Notes under the pieces: model-generated | What the model was told of the DNA's origin: nothing | Databases searched by the model: none | The model's input: only the letters and a program-made list of their open reading frames with translations | Program-made: the position numbers and the translations under genes | In this document: in pieces, positions 26,080 to 34,823 of the stretch | How positions within the stretch are numbered: position 1 is the stretch's first letter | Layout: every line of letters begins with the position of its first letter | NCBI RefSeq assembly: GCF_900105395.1 | Contig: NZ_LT629775.1 | Location: 1,674,001-1,738,000, forward strand | Direction: 5' to 3' | From: Streptomyces sp. TLI_053 | GTDB lineage: Bacteria; Actinomycetota; Actinomycetes; Streptomycetales; Streptomycetaceae | DNA length: 64,000 nucleotides

Positions 26080-26930
26080 GTGGTCCTCCGGGCGACCTGG
26101 TCGGCCCAGCGCTCGCCGACGACGTTGAAGGCGACGACGGTGAGCACGATGAGGACGCAGGGCAGGATCGCGGAGAGCGGGTAGCCGTGCTGGATCGCGG
26201 TCTGGCCGTCGAAGACCATGCGGCCCCAGTCGGGGGTGAGGGCGGGGACGCCGAGTCCGAGGAAGGACAGGCCGGCCAGGTCCATGAGGGCGTATCCGAA
26301 GTTGACGGTGGACTGGGCGAGCACGATCGGCGCGATGTTGGGCAGCACGTGCCGCAGGCAGATCTGGAGGGCCGAGTGGCCCTGGACCTGGTAGGCGGAG
26401 ACGTAGGGCCGCATGCGCTCGGCCAGCACCAGGGAGCGGGTCAGGCGGGAGACGTAGGGCAGGTAGGCGATCGCGAGGGCGACGACGGGGGCCATCAGGC
26501 CCTCCCCGTACACGGCGACGATCAGGATGGCGAGCAGCATGCCGGGGAAGGCGAAGACGAGTTCGGTGCTGCGGGACAGCACCGAGTCGATCCAGCCGCC
26601 GCGCCAGCCGGCCAGCAGGCCGACGGCGACTCCGGCGACGGTGGAGAAGACGACCACGCCGAGCGGCCCGAGCAGCGAGGTGCGGGCGCCGATCAGCAGC
26701 CGGGCGAGGGTGTCGCGGCCGGCGGCGTCCACGCCGAGCAGGTGGTCGGCGGAGGGGGCGGCGAGGGCGTTGCCGAGGTCGACGGCGTTCGGGTCGTCGG
26801 GGGCCAGCCAGGGGGCGAGCAGCGCGGCGAGCACGACCAGGACGGCGAGGCCGAGGCAGATCCGGTAGAGCGGGGCGCGGGCGGACTTGACCCGGGCGAG
26901 GCCGGGCCGCCGGGCGAGGGCGACACTCAT
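26076..26930 (-). CDS. Peptide ABC importer permease (DppC/OppC type)
   Basis: A 284-residue inner-membrane permease with the DppC N-terminal cytosolic part, six predicted helices and the EAA-type loop (AYQVQGHSALQICLRHVLPNI). The motif HLLGVDAAGRDTLARLLIGAR is the hallmark of OppC/DppC proteins. ATG 26930 overlaps the stop of the DppB-type gene. Confidence 0.9.
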   Translation of the reverse strand: MSVALARRPGLARVKSARAPLYRICLGLAVLVVLAALLAPWLAPDDPNAVDLGNALAAPSADHLLGVDAAGRDTLARLLIGARTSLLGPLGVVVFSTVAGVAVGLLAGWRGGWIDSVLSRSTELVFAFPGMLLAILIVAVYGEGLMAPVVALAIAYLPYVSRLTRSLVLAERMRPYVSAYQVQGHSALQICLRHVLPNIAPIVLAQSTVNFGYALMDLAGLSFLGLGVPALTPDWGRMVFDGQTAIQHGYPLSAILPCVLIVLTVVAFNVVGERWADQVARRTT

Positions 26931-27886
26931 GCGTCGGACCTCCTGGAGCCGAGGGTGACCCGGGGGTCGACGAGCGGGTGGAGCAGGTCGACGAGCAGGT
27001 TCACCGTCATGAACAGGGCCACGATGATCAGGGAGATGGCCTGGACGGTCGGGAAGTCCTTGGTGGTGGTGGACAGTTCGAGGAGCTGGCCGAGGCCGCC
27101 GACGCTGAACGCGGACTCCACCAGGATCGTGCACACCAGCAGGGTGGAGACGATCAGGCCGCCGGTGGTGAGCACGGTGCCCAGCGAGTTGCGGAACACG
27201 TGCCGGCGGATCACCTCGCGCTCGGGCACGCCCCGGCTGCGGGCGACGGTGACGTGCTCGCCCTCCAGGGCGTCCAGCATCGCCGAGCGGGTGACCCGGG
27301 CGAGCATGCCGATCAGGTAGAGCGCGAGGGCGACCGCGGGCAGGGTGAGGTGCCAGGCCATGTCGAGCAGGCCGTCGCCCGCGCCGCTGGTCGGGAACCA
27401 GCCCAGCTCGACCGCGAACAGGCCCTGGAGCAGGACCGCGGCGACGAAGGACGGGGTGCCGACGGCGAGGGTGGTGGTGACCAGGATCGCGGAGTCGGTC
27501 GCGCCGCCGCGGACGGCGCCGATCCAGCCGAGCACCAGGCCGATCGCGACGACCACCAGCAGGGCCATGGCCACCAGCAGCAGGGTGGCGGGCAGACGGT
27601 CGGCGAGCAGGTCCGACACGTCGGTGCGGTAGGTGAGGGAGCGTCCGAAGTCGCCCTGCAGCACCTGGCCGAGCCAGCGGAGGTAGCGCACCAGGAAGGG
27701 GTCGTCCAAGTGGTACTGCTCGTTGATCGCCTGCAGGGCGGCCGGGGAGGCCGAGCGCCCGGACAGCAGGAAGCTCGCCGGGCTGCCCGGCGCCAGGTAC
27801 ATCGCCCCGAAGACGACGAAGGAGGCGCCGAGCAGGGTGACGGCCATCTCGACCAGCCGTCGGACGGCGAATCGCAGGAAGGTCAC
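26927..27886 (-). CDS. Peptide ABC importer permease (DppB/OppB type)
   Basis: A 319-residue permease starting at GTG 27886, overlapping the stop of the binding-protein gene. Typical features: N-terminal helix (VRRLVEMAVTLLGASFVVFGAM), the large periplasm-type loop with PGSPA and the LDDPF-LRYLRWLGQVLQGDFGRSL block, and the EAA loop (TVARSRGVPEREVIRRHVFRNSL). It forms the channel with the DppC-type subunit. Confidence 0.9.
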   Translation of the reverse strand: MTFLRFAVRRLVEMAVTLLGASFVVFGAMYLAPGSPASFLLSGRSASPAALQAINEQYHLDDPFLVRYLRWLGQVLQGDFGRSLTYRTDVSDLLADRLPATLLLVAMALLVVVAIGLVLGWIGAVRGGATDSAILVTTTLAVGTPSFVAAVLLQGLFAVELGWFPTSGAGDGLLDMAWHLTLPAVALALYLIGMLARVTRSAMLDALEGEHVTVARSRGVPEREVIRRHVFRNSLGTVLTTGGLIVSTLLVCTILVESAFSVGGLGQLLELSTTTKDFPTVQAISLIIVALFMTVNLLVDLLHPLVDPRVTLGSRRSDA

Positions 27887-29535
27887 CGCGCGGCCCCCAC
27901 GTCGGCGGCCCACGGGTAGTACAGGTAGGAGATGGTGGTCGGGGCGCCGGTGATGCGCTTGTTCAGGAAGACGGCGGTGGGCCACTCCGCGACCGGGATC
28001 CACAGCAACTGCTCGGAGGCGGTCCGCTGGAGCTGCGCCTCGATCGCGCCGCGCTTGGCCGGGTCGTACTCGGCGGAGGCCTGGTCGACCAGCTGGTCGT
28101 AGGCGGGGTCGCTGTAGCCGGCGAAGTTCTGGTAGGCGCCGGTGCGGAAGTTGGCGAGCAGGTCGAGCGGGTCGGTGATGGAGTCGTAGTACGTCTCCGG
28201 GAACATGTCCAGGCCCTCGCGCGCCTTGGGGTCGGTGAACAGCGAGGTGAAGGCGTTCGGGGCGATGGTCCGCAACTGGACGTTGAGGCCGATCCGGGCC
28301 CCGGCGGACTGGACGGCGGTGGCGAGCAGCGAGACGTCCTGGCCGATGCTGCTGGTGGCGACGGTGAGGGTGCGGCCGCTCGCGCCGGCCTCCTTGACCA
28401 GGGCCTTGGCCCGCTCGATGTCCTGGGCGGTGGGGGTGAGGTGGGCGAACGCGGCGGCGCGGACGTCCTCGGGCAGCGCGCCCCAGGCGGCCTTGGTGGT
28501 GAGCGAGCCGGTGACGGTGCCGGCGCCGGCGAGGCCGGTGCGGACGAAGCCGGTGCGGTCGAGGGCCAGCGACAGCGCCTGGCGCACCCGGAGGTCGCCG
28601 AGCGGGCCGTCCATGCTGGTGACGTTGAGGTTGACGGTGCTGAGGCCCTCGCCGAAGTACAGGGTGCCGGTGCCGCCGTTGCGGAGCCGTTCGTAGCTCT
28701 CGGTGGGGATCAGGTAGCCGCCGTCGACCTCGCCGCTGAGCATGGCGTTGGTGCGCGCGGAGGGGTCGGTGAGGAAGCGGACGACGACCTTGCCGGCCTT
28801 CGCCCGGTTGCCCCAGTAGCCGTCGAAGCGCTGGAGTTCGATCGACTGGCCCTTGACCCAGCTGCCGAGCTTGAACGGCCCGGTGCAGTCGAGGCCGCCG
28901 CTGGTGCCGTAGTCCTTGCCCGCGGCCTCCACCCCGGCCTTGGCGGCGACGGTGCCGGCGGCGGTGGCCATGTACTGCGGGAACTGCGAGTCGGGCCGCT
29001 TGAGCTTGACGGTGACCTGGAGCGGGCCGGTCGCGGTGACGGTGTCGACGTTCTGGAAGGACTGCGCCCAGGCCGCCGCGTTGTCGGGGTTCATCTGCCG
29101 GCCGAGGCTGTAAACGACGTCCTCGGCGGTCATCACCGAGCCGTCGTGGAAGTGCACACCGGTGCGCAGGTCGTAGACCCAGGTGGTGGGGTCGGGGTTG
29201 GACGCCTTCTCGGCCAGGCCGGGGGCCAGGGTGAGCTGGGGCGTCCAGCGCATCAGGCTCTCGCAGACGTTCGACAGCACCGTGTTCTGCGGGTAGTCGA
29301 AGGCCTGGAGGTAGTCCAGGGTGGGCGGCTCGGCGTAGGTGGCCCAGGTGAAGGAGTCGATGTCCCCGGCGGCCGGCGGGCTGGAGGGCGACAGCTGGAT
29401 GCCGGCCCCGTCGGTGGATCCGCCGCGGGGCGGGCCCGAGCAGGCGGCGACCAGGGCGGCGGCGCCGAGCAGGGCGGTGGCGGCGACGAGCGGGCGCCGG
29501 GTCCGGGTGCGTCCGGTGGGTGCGGTGGGAGTCAT
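27883..29535 (-). CDS. Peptide-binding lipoprotein of the ABC importer
   Basis: A 550-residue solute-binding protein of the SBP_bac_5 (DppA/OppA) family. The signal peptide has lipobox LVAAC (Cys32), anchoring it outside the membrane. Family blocks: PPTLDYLQAFDY, TWVYDLRTGVHFHDGSVMTAEDVVYSL, TGPFKLGSW and VRQALSLALDR. It is the first gene of the importer operon and starts only 28 bases after the stop of the cytosolic agmatine-deiminase gene, so enzyme and importer are probably co-transcribed. This supports a guanidino-containing peptide or agmatine-like solute as cargo; the sequence alone does not define it. Confidence 0.9.
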   Translation of the reverse strand: MTPTAPTGRTRTRRPLVAATALLGAAALVAACSGPPRGGSTDGAGIQLSPSSPPAAGDIDSFTWATYAEPPTLDYLQAFDYPQNTVLSNVCESLMRWTPQLTLAPGLAEKASNPDPTTWVYDLRTGVHFHDGSVMTAEDVVYSLGRQMNPDNAAAWAQSFQNVDTVTATGPLQVTVKLKRPDSQFPQYMATAAGTVAAKAGVEAAGKDYGTSGGLDCTGPFKLGSWVKGQSIELQRFDGYWGNRAKAGKVVVRFLTDPSARTNAMLSGEVDGGYLIPTESYERLRNGGTGTLYFGEGLSTVNLNVTSMDGPLGDLRVRQALSLALDRTGFVRTGLAGAGTVTGSLTTKAAWGALPEDVRAAAFAHLTPTAQDIERAKALVKEAGASGRTLTVATSSIGQDVSLLATAVQSAGARIGLNVQLRTIAPNAFTSLFTDPKAREGLDMFPETYYDSITDPLDLLANFRTGAYQNFAGYSDPAYDQLVDQASAEYDPAKRGAIEAQLQRTASEQLLWIPVAEWPTAVFLNKRITGAPTTISYLYYPWAADVGAAR

Positions 29536-29563
29536 GAGGGTGGTTCTCCGTTCGCTGGCTGGG

Positions 29564-30568
29564 TCAGGCGCGGGCGGCCGGAAGCTGCTGGGTGATGCAG
29601 TGGACGCCGCCGCCGCCGAACGCGATCACCCGGGACCGCACGCCGACGACCTTGCGGTCGGGGAACGCGGCGGCGATCACGGCGAGCGCGCCGGCGTCCT
29701 CGGGGTGGTCGGCGACGGGGACGACGACACCGCCGTTGGCCACGTAGAAGTTCAGGTAGCCGACCTCGACCCGGACGTCGTCCACCTCGACGAAGGCGGC
29801 CTGGGTGACGTCGACGATCTCGAACGGGCGGCCCTGGGCGTCGGTGGAGTGCTCCAGCACCGTGCGGTTGGCGCGCATCCGCACGTAGTCGGGGTGGCCG
29901 GGGTCGGCGGGCAGCTGCACCACGACCTTGCCGGGGGCGACGAAGGCGCACACGCCGTCGACGTGGCCGTCGGTCTCGGTGTCCAGGGCGCCGCCGTAGG
30001 GCAGCCAGATGATCTTGGTGACGCCGAGCCGGGCCTTCAGTTCGGCCTCGATCTCCTCGCGGCCCAGGTCGGGGTTGCGGTTGGGGTGGAGCAGGCACTG
30101 CTCGGTGGTGATCAGCGTGCCTTCGCCGTCGACGGTGATCGCACCGCCTTCGAGGATCATCTCCGAGCGGATCGCGGGCACGTCGAGGTGCTCCAGCAGC
30201 AGGCCGCTGATCCGGTCGTCGGCGTCCCAGGGGTGGTGCTTGCGGCCCCAGGAGTTGAAGCGGAAGTCGACGCCGGCCCGGCGGCCCTCCTCGTCCAGGA
30301 CGAAGATCGGCGCGGAGTCGCGGAACCAGGAGTCGTCCAGGGGGAGTTCGAGGACGGTCAGGTCCGGGCCGCACAGTTCGCGGGCCTCGTCGCCGTGGCC
30401 GGGCGGGGCCACCATGGTGACCGGCTCGAACTCGGCGATGGCCCGGGCGACGGCCGCGTACTCGCGCTTCACCTCGTCGAGGGTGTTGCCCCAGAGGTCC
30501 GGCCGGACCGGCCAGGCCATCAGGCAGCCGTCGTGCTCGGTCCACTCGGCGGGCATGCGGTAGGTCAT
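29564..30568 (-). CDS. aguA: Agmatine deiminase, classical cytosolic type (paralogue 5)
   Basis: A 334-residue enzyme that best matches true agmatine deiminases: RMPAEWTEHDGCLMAWPVRPDLW at the N-terminus (given here as key pattern), DDSWFRDSAPIFV, RFNSWGRKHHPWDAD, LEGGAITVDGEGT, TDGHVDGVCAFV and FGGGGVHC with Cys324. It would hydrolyse agmatine to N-carbamoylputrescine and ammonia in the cytosol. No N-carbamoylputrescine amidase (AguB) gene is present in the window; the amidase-signature and other hydrolases here are different families. It is 28 bases before the importer operon on the same strand, and a terminator lies upstream, so it likely starts that transcript. Confidence 0.88.
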   Translation of the reverse strand: MTYRMPAEWTEHDGCLMAWPVRPDLWGNTLDEVKREYAAVARAIAEFEPVTMVAPPGHGDEARELCGPDLTVLELPLDDSWFRDSAPIFVLDEEGRRAGVDFRFNSWGRKHHPWDADDRISGLLLEHLDVPAIRSEMILEGGAITVDGEGTLITTEQCLLHPNRNPDLGREEIEAELKARLGVTKIIWLPYGGALDTETDGHVDGVCAFVAPGKVVVQLPADPGHPDYVRMRANRTVLEHSTDAQGRPFEIVDVTQAAFVEVDDVRVEVGYLNFYVANGGVVVPVADHPEDAGALAVIAAAFPDRKVVGVRSRVIAFGGGGVHCITQQLPAARA

Positions 30569-30688
30569 CGGGTTCCTCGTTCTCTTCGGGCCCGGCCGGG
30601 CCCGGCGCGTCGGTTGCGCGGGGCGGCCGGGTGCTGCGGGAGGTGCACGGGTACTGCGGGAGGTAGGTGCGGGGCTGCGGACGGGGAG

Positions 30689-30731
30689 CCCCGGCGGCCC
30701 GTCTCCGTGGGGAACGGACGGGCCGCCGGGG
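30689..30731 (-). terminator. Terminator after deiminase gene 6
   Basis: CCCCGGCGGCCCGTC (30689-30703) pairs perfectly with GACGGGCCGCCGGGG (30717-30731), three bases after the stop of the gene at 30734. It separates that gene from the aguA-importer unit. Confidence 0.8.
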
Positions 30732-30733
30732 AG

Positions 30734-31891
30734 TCAGCGGAGCGGCGGGACGGACGGCTGAGACTGGGTGGCGCAGTGGATGCCGCCGCCGCCGGAGGCG
30801 ATGTTGTCGATGTCGACCTGGACGATGTCGCGGGTCGGGAACTCGGCCTGGAGGATCGCGCGGGCCCGCGCGTCGGCCGCACCGTGGCCGAACTGGGGGA
30901 CGAACACGGCGTCGTTGGCCACGTAGAAGTTGCTGTAGCTGGAGAGGAAGTCCTTGCCGAGGTCGCGGCCGCGGATCCGCTTCCGGTCCGGGGCGGGCAG
31001 CTCGACCACGGTCAGCGCGCGGCCGCGGGCGTCGGTGGCGGTGCTCAGGGCCCGCTTGGCCTGCTCGTAGACCTTGACCCAGACCTGGTCCGTGCCGGGT
31101 CCCGGCCGGTCCAGCAGGACGCGTCCGGGCGCGGTGAAGCGGGCCAGGCAGTCGATGTGGGCGTCCGTGATGTCCTGGCCGGCCACGCCGTCCAGCCAGA
31201 TCACCTTGTCCATCCCGAGCGTCGTGCGCAGGGCGCGCTCGACCTCGGCCTGGGACATGCCGGGGTTGCGGTTGGGGTTCACCCAGGAGCTGACCGTGGC
31301 CAGCAGGGTGCCCTCGCCGTCGGTCTCCAGGGCGCCGCCCTCGCCGACGAAGGGGGCCCGGATCCGGTCCACCCCGTACTCGGCGAGGAGGGTGCCCGCG
31401 ACGGCGGCGTCCTCGGCGTAGCGCTGGTAGTAGGGGGTGCCGTCCTTGCCCCAGCCGTTGAAGTTGGTGTCGACGCCGGCGATCGTGCCCGGCCCGACCA
31501 CGAAGGTGGGCCCGAAGTCGCGGATCCAGAGGTCGTCGTTGGAGATCTCGACCACGGTGATGCGGTAGTAGGCGCCGGGTCCGCAGTAGTAGCGGGCGTC
31601 GGCGGCCTGCCCGGGGCGGGCCACCATCACGACCGGTTCGTAGCGGGAGATCTCGTGGGCCAGCTTGGCGATGTCGTCGCGGACTGCGGACAGCTGGGTG
31701 CGCCAGACCGAGGGCAGGGCCGGCCAGGCCATGAAGGTGCGGTCGTGCCGGTCGCTCTCGGCGGGCATCCGCAGCGGCGGGGCGGCGGCCGCCCGGGCGA
31801 CGGCCGGGACGGCGGAACCGAGGGCGATCAGGGGTACCGCGGCGGCGCCGAACCGGAGCAGGCCGCGACGCGAGGGGGTGGGGGTGTGCAT
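30734..31891 (-). CDS. Deiminase-family protein 6, Tat-secreted
   Basis: A 385-residue deiminase-family protein with a Tat signal (SRRGLLRFGAAAVPLIALGSAVPAV then ARA cleavage) and no lipobox. Motifs: NDDLWIRDFGPTFV, TNFNGWGKDG, GEGGALETDGEGT, TDAHIDCLARF and SGGGGIHC with Cys373. The loop after the NGWG motif is YYQRYAEDAAV where the others have QxHxNDA, so the substrate pocket edge may differ. The transcript starts near the operator at 31992 shared with the divergent TetR gene; a repeat-rich leader of ~90 bases precedes the ATG. A strong terminator follows the stop. Confidence 0.88.
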   Translation of the reverse strand: MHTPTPSRRGLLRFGAAAVPLIALGSAVPAVARAAAAPPLRMPAESDRHDRTFMAWPALPSVWRTQLSAVRDDIAKLAHEISRYEPVVMVARPGQAADARYYCGPGAYYRITVVEISNDDLWIRDFGPTFVVGPGTIAGVDTNFNGWGKDGTPYYQRYAEDAAVAGTLLAEYGVDRIRAPFVGEGGALETDGEGTLLATVSSWVNPNRNPGMSQAEVERALRTTLGMDKVIWLDGVAGQDITDAHIDCLARFTAPGRVLLDRPGPGTDQVWVKVYEQAKRALSTATDARGRALTVVELPAPDRKRIRGRDLGKDFLSSYSNFYVANDAVFVPQFGHGAADARARAILQAEFPTRDIVQVDIDNIASGGGGIHCATQSQPSVPPLR

Positions 31892-31920
31892 GTCGCGCTC
31901 CCTGGCAGAAGGTGGGAGGT

Positions 31921-31980
31921 GTGGGGTTGCCCCGTGGGGAAGGTCGCCCTGTGGGGAGGGTCGCCCTGTGGGGTTGCCCC
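31921..31980. repeat. Alternating 13/17-bp GTGGGG repeats in a 5' leader
   Basis: GTGGGGTTGCCCC occurs at 31921 and 31968; between them GTGGGGAAGGTCGCCCT and GTGGGGAGGGTCGCCCT. They lie in the untranslated leader of deiminase gene 6. GGGGTTGCCCC can fold into small hairpins, so an effect on translation or mRNA stability is possible. Confidence 0.65.
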
Positions 31981-31991
31981 GCATCCTGCAC

Positions 31992-32011
31992 CGAACTGAA
32001 AATTCAGTCAA
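31992..32011 (-). promoter_or_regulatory. Shared operator/-35 element, copy 3 (one degraded arm)
   Basis: On the minus strand the site reads TTGACTGA-ATTT-TCAGTTCG: the first arm equals the other copies and the second keeps TCAGT. TTGACT, 17 bases and CAGGAT form a plausible promoter for deiminase gene 6. It lies in the spacer shared with TetR 2 (start 32099). Confidence 0.65.
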
Positions 32012-32098
32012 GCATTTGGTTCACGGCTTACCAATAACCCTGAAACGATCATCAGGAACGTGGTCCGACCAGCCAGGGAGCGCGTAGAGTGGGCGCCC

Positions 32099-32749
32099 AT
32101 GTCGGACCGTCGGACGGAAATACTCAGAGCCGCCACCCGCGTGATCGCCCGCCGGGGGGTCCGCGGACTGCGGGTGGGCGAGCTGGCCGCCGAGGCCGGC
32201 GTGTCCACCTCGCTCATCTACTACCACTTCAGCGACCGGGCCGGACTGCTGCGCCGGACCCTGGACTTCATCAGCGACCGGGCCGACCACTACACCGCCG
32301 AGCCGGACCCGGCGCCACGCACCGAGGACCCCAGGGCCGACCTGGAACAGGTCCTGCTGCTGGAGCTCCAGGACACCGCCGACGTACGCGAGAACAGCAT
32401 CGCCTGGGGCGAGTTGAGGGCCACCGCGGTCTTCGAGCCGGACCTCCGCGAGGACCTCGCGCGGACCACCCACACCTGGGTGCACGACGTCGCCGAACTG
32501 CTCGCCCGGGCCGACCCCGGCGGCACCGCCCCGGCCCACGCGGCCGCCGCCGAACGGCTGACCGCGCTGGTCGAGGGCCTCAGCGTGCGCTGGCTCAGCG
32601 GCTCGCTGCCGGTCGAGCACGCCCGGCTGCTGCTGCGCGGGGCGATCGGGGCGGAGCTGGACCGGCACCGCCCGCCCGGCCCCGATGGCCGCACCGTCCC
32701 GGTGGCCGTGGCCGGGGCGGCCTCCGGGGCCGGATTCGGTCGATCCTGA
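32099..32749 (+). CDS. TetR regulator 2 of the deiminase cluster
   Basis: A 216-residue TetR protein starting ATG 32099 (MSDRRTEILRAATRVIARRG). HTH at residues 5-48 with AEAGVSTSLIYYHFSDRAG, nearly the same recognition helix as TetR 1, so both probably bind the same TTGACTGA palindrome. The core shares WGELRATAVF and LSVRWLSGSLP. The C-terminus is 24 residues longer (Pro/Gly-rich tail). It is divergent from deiminase gene 6 and followed by the kinase gene 204 bases later. Confidence 0.88.
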   Translation: MSDRRTEILRAATRVIARRGVRGLRVGELAAEAGVSTSLIYYHFSDRAGLLRRTLDFISDRADHYTAEPDPAPRTEDPRADLEQVLLLELQDTADVRENSIAWGELRATAVFEPDLREDLARTTHTWVHDVAELLARADPGGTAPAHAAAAERLTALVEGLSVRWLSGSLPVEHARLLLRGAIGAELDRHRPPGPDGRTVPVAVAGAASGAGFGRS

Positions 32750-32953
32750 CGCAACCTCTAAACTCGGCGGCACCGCGCGTGCCGGACGCCCCTTTCCCGG
32801 GCCCGTCCGATCCCCGGGTCGGTCCGATCCCCGGGTGGGTCCGGCCCCCGGACCGGACGCCCCCGGCCCGCTCGGCCCCGCCCCGCCCGCTCCCGGGCCG
32901 GACCGGGGCGCCCGCGTCCCGCCCAGCCCAGCCCGCCGAGAGAGGCAGCCCGC

Positions 32954-34708
32954 ATGTCCGCCGACCGATCCCCCTTCGCCACGCCGCCGGTCTTCCAGGA
33001 GCTGACCCGGGACGACCCCCGCGAGGTCGGCGGCTACCGGCTGTTCGCCCGGCTCGGCGCCGGCGGCATGGGCCGGGTCTACCTCTCCTACACCCCCGGC
33101 GGGCGGCCGGTCGCCCTCAAGGTGGTCCGGCCCGAACTCGCCGAGGACCCGGAGTTCCGGGCCCGCTTCGCCCAGGAGGTGGCGAGCGCCCGGCGGATCC
33201 ACGGCCTCTTCACCGCCCAGCTGGTCGACGCGGGCGTGGACGCCGTCACCCCGTGGCTGGCCACCACCTACGTCCCCGGCCCGTCGCTGCAACAGGTGGT
33301 GCAGCGCTTCGGCCCGCTGCCCGAGCGGACGGTGCTGCTGCTGATCGCCGGCATCGCGGAGGCGCTCCAGGCGATCCACGGCACCGGGGTGGTGCACCGC
33401 GACCTGAAGCCGGGCAACGTCCTGATCGCCCCCGACGGCCCCAGGGTGATCGACTTCGGCATCGCCCGGGCGGCCGACGCGGGTGCGCTCACCAGTACCG
33501 GCCTGCGCATCGGCTCCCCCGCGTACATGGCGCCCGAGCAGGCCACCGGCCGGCCCGCGACACCCGCCACCGACGTCTACGCCCTCGGCGCCCTGGCCGT
33601 CCACGTCGCGACCGGCGCCCCGCCGTTCGGGGACGGCCCGGACCCGGCGACGCTCTACCGGACCGTGCACGAGGAGCCCGACCTCGACCCGGTCCCGGAG
33701 GGCCTGCGCGGACTGCTGCTGGACTGCCTCGCCAAGCGGCCCGAGGACCGCCCCACCACCGCCGAGGTGATCGCAGCCGTCCGCGAGCACCCGGCCGTCG
33801 CCGGGCACCTGCGGTTCGGCGACGACTGGCTGCCGCACCCGCTGACCAGCCAGATCACCCGGCACGCCGACCTGCCGCAGGTACCGGCCGAGGCGGCCGG
33901 CGGGTCCGCCGACGGCGATCCGGACCAGGCACCGACGATGCTCGCCCCGCGGTCGGCGGCGGCCCCGACGGTGGTGGCCCCGGCGCTACCGCCCGCGAGC
34001 GCCACCGTGACGGCGGCCGGGCGGCCGGCACCGCACGACGGCCGGGCCGTCGATCCGGCCGGTGGCCGGGCGCGGGCGAAGCCGCGCCGCGGACCGGGCC
34101 TCGGGCGCACCGCGGTGACCGCCGCCGTCGCGCTGACGGTCGGCGCCGCGGCCACCGTGCTGCTGCTGGACACCCCGGAGACGGTGGAGGCCGCGACCTC
34201 CGAGGACCGGGTGACCGCCCCGGCCACGCCCGGCACGCCCGCGCCCACCTCCGCACCGGCCTCCGTGCCGGCCCCGGCCACGCCGTCCCCGTCCGCCACC
34301 CCGGCGCCGACGCCGACCCCGACCCCGGGCGCCGACTACGCCGTCGCCTACCGCGCGACCGAGCTGACCTCGGCGGACGCCGGCTACGAGTTCGACCTCG
34401 CGACCGGCACCGTGGTCCCGGCCGACAGCGTGTCCTGGTACCTCGGCCGGGGCGAGAACGAGTTCCTGGTCCCGGAGACCGCCGATTCCTACATCGGCCG
34501 GGACGCCGCCCTGGGGGTGGCCGAGTGCGTCAAGGGGCTGAGCAGCCGGCCGACCGGGCGGGTGCCGTTCGGCGCCGTCGGCCCCCGGGGCGCCTTCTGC
34601 GTCCGGTCCGCCGACGGCCGGTCGCTCGCCGTGGTCCGGGTGCTCTCCACCTCGGGCACCGAGGGGCCGGTCAGAGTGTCCGTGGACCACTACCGCCGCA
34701 ACGGCTGA
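32954..34708 (+). CDS. Membrane Ser/Thr protein kinase (PknB type) with extracellular domain
   Basis: A 584-residue kinase. The kinase domain spans about residues 27-285: glycine loop GAGGMGRV, Lys56 (VALKVV), catalytic loop HRDLKPGNV with Asp150, DFG with Asp167, and APEQ. A Pro/Ala-rich juxtamembrane part follows, then one membrane helix (about 386-406: AVTAAVALTVGAAATVLLL) and an extracellular region with a Thr/Pro/Ala stalk and a ~120-residue folded domain with two Cys (VAECVKG, AFCVRS). The outer domain is neither PASTA nor a recognised sensor. The kinase sits between TetR 2 and deiminase gene 7; a perfect terminator follows, so its link to the deiminases is only by position. Confidence 0.9.
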   Translation: MSADRSPFATPPVFQELTRDDPREVGGYRLFARLGAGGMGRVYLSYTPGGRPVALKVVRPELAEDPEFRARFAQEVASARRIHGLFTAQLVDAGVDAVTPWLATTYVPGPSLQQVVQRFGPLPERTVLLLIAGIAEALQAIHGTGVVHRDLKPGNVLIAPDGPRVIDFGIARAADAGALTSTGLRIGSPAYMAPEQATGRPATPATDVYALGALAVHVATGAPPFGDGPDPATLYRTVHEEPDLDPVPEGLRGLLLDCLAKRPEDRPTTAEVIAAVREHPAVAGHLRFGDDWLPHPLTSQITRHADLPQVPAEAAGGSADGDPDQAPTMLAPRSAAAPTVVAPALPPASATVTAAGRPAPHDGRAVDPAGGRARAKPRRGPGLGRTAVTAAVALTVGAAATVLLLDTPETVEAATSEDRVTAPATPGTPAPTSAPASVPAPATPSPSATPAPTPTPTPGADYAVAYRATELTSADAGYEFDLATGTVVPADSVSWYLGRGENEFLVPETADSYIGRDAALGVAECVKGLSSRPTGRVPFGAVGPRGAFCVRSADGRSLAVVRVLSTSGTEGPVRVSVDHYRRNG

Positions 34709-34755
34709 GCCCGCCCGCCGCACCCGCCGCGCGGCAGGACCCGGCCCCCGACCGG

Positions 34756-34786
34756 AGCCCCGACCGGACTGCTCCCGGTCGGGGCT
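34756..34786 (+). terminator. Terminator after the kinase gene
   Basis: AGCCCCGACCGG (34756-34767) and CCGGTCGGGGCT (34775-34786) form a perfect 12-bp stem, followed by a pyrimidine-rich stretch ending CCCTTTCCTT. Confidence 0.85.
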
Positions 34787-34803
34787 TCACCCTTTCCTTG
34801 CAT

Positions 34804-34823
34804 TTGACTGATTTTTCAGTCAA
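34804..34823 (+). promoter_or_regulatory. Shared operator/-35 element, copy 2 (perfect)
   Basis: TTGACTGA-TTTT-TCAGTCAA is a perfect 8-bp-arm dyad, 131 bases upstream of deiminase gene 7. TTGACT with a 17-base spacer gives GACAGT as -10. Eighteen consecutive bases equal copy 1 at 17133-17150. Confidence 0.8.
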
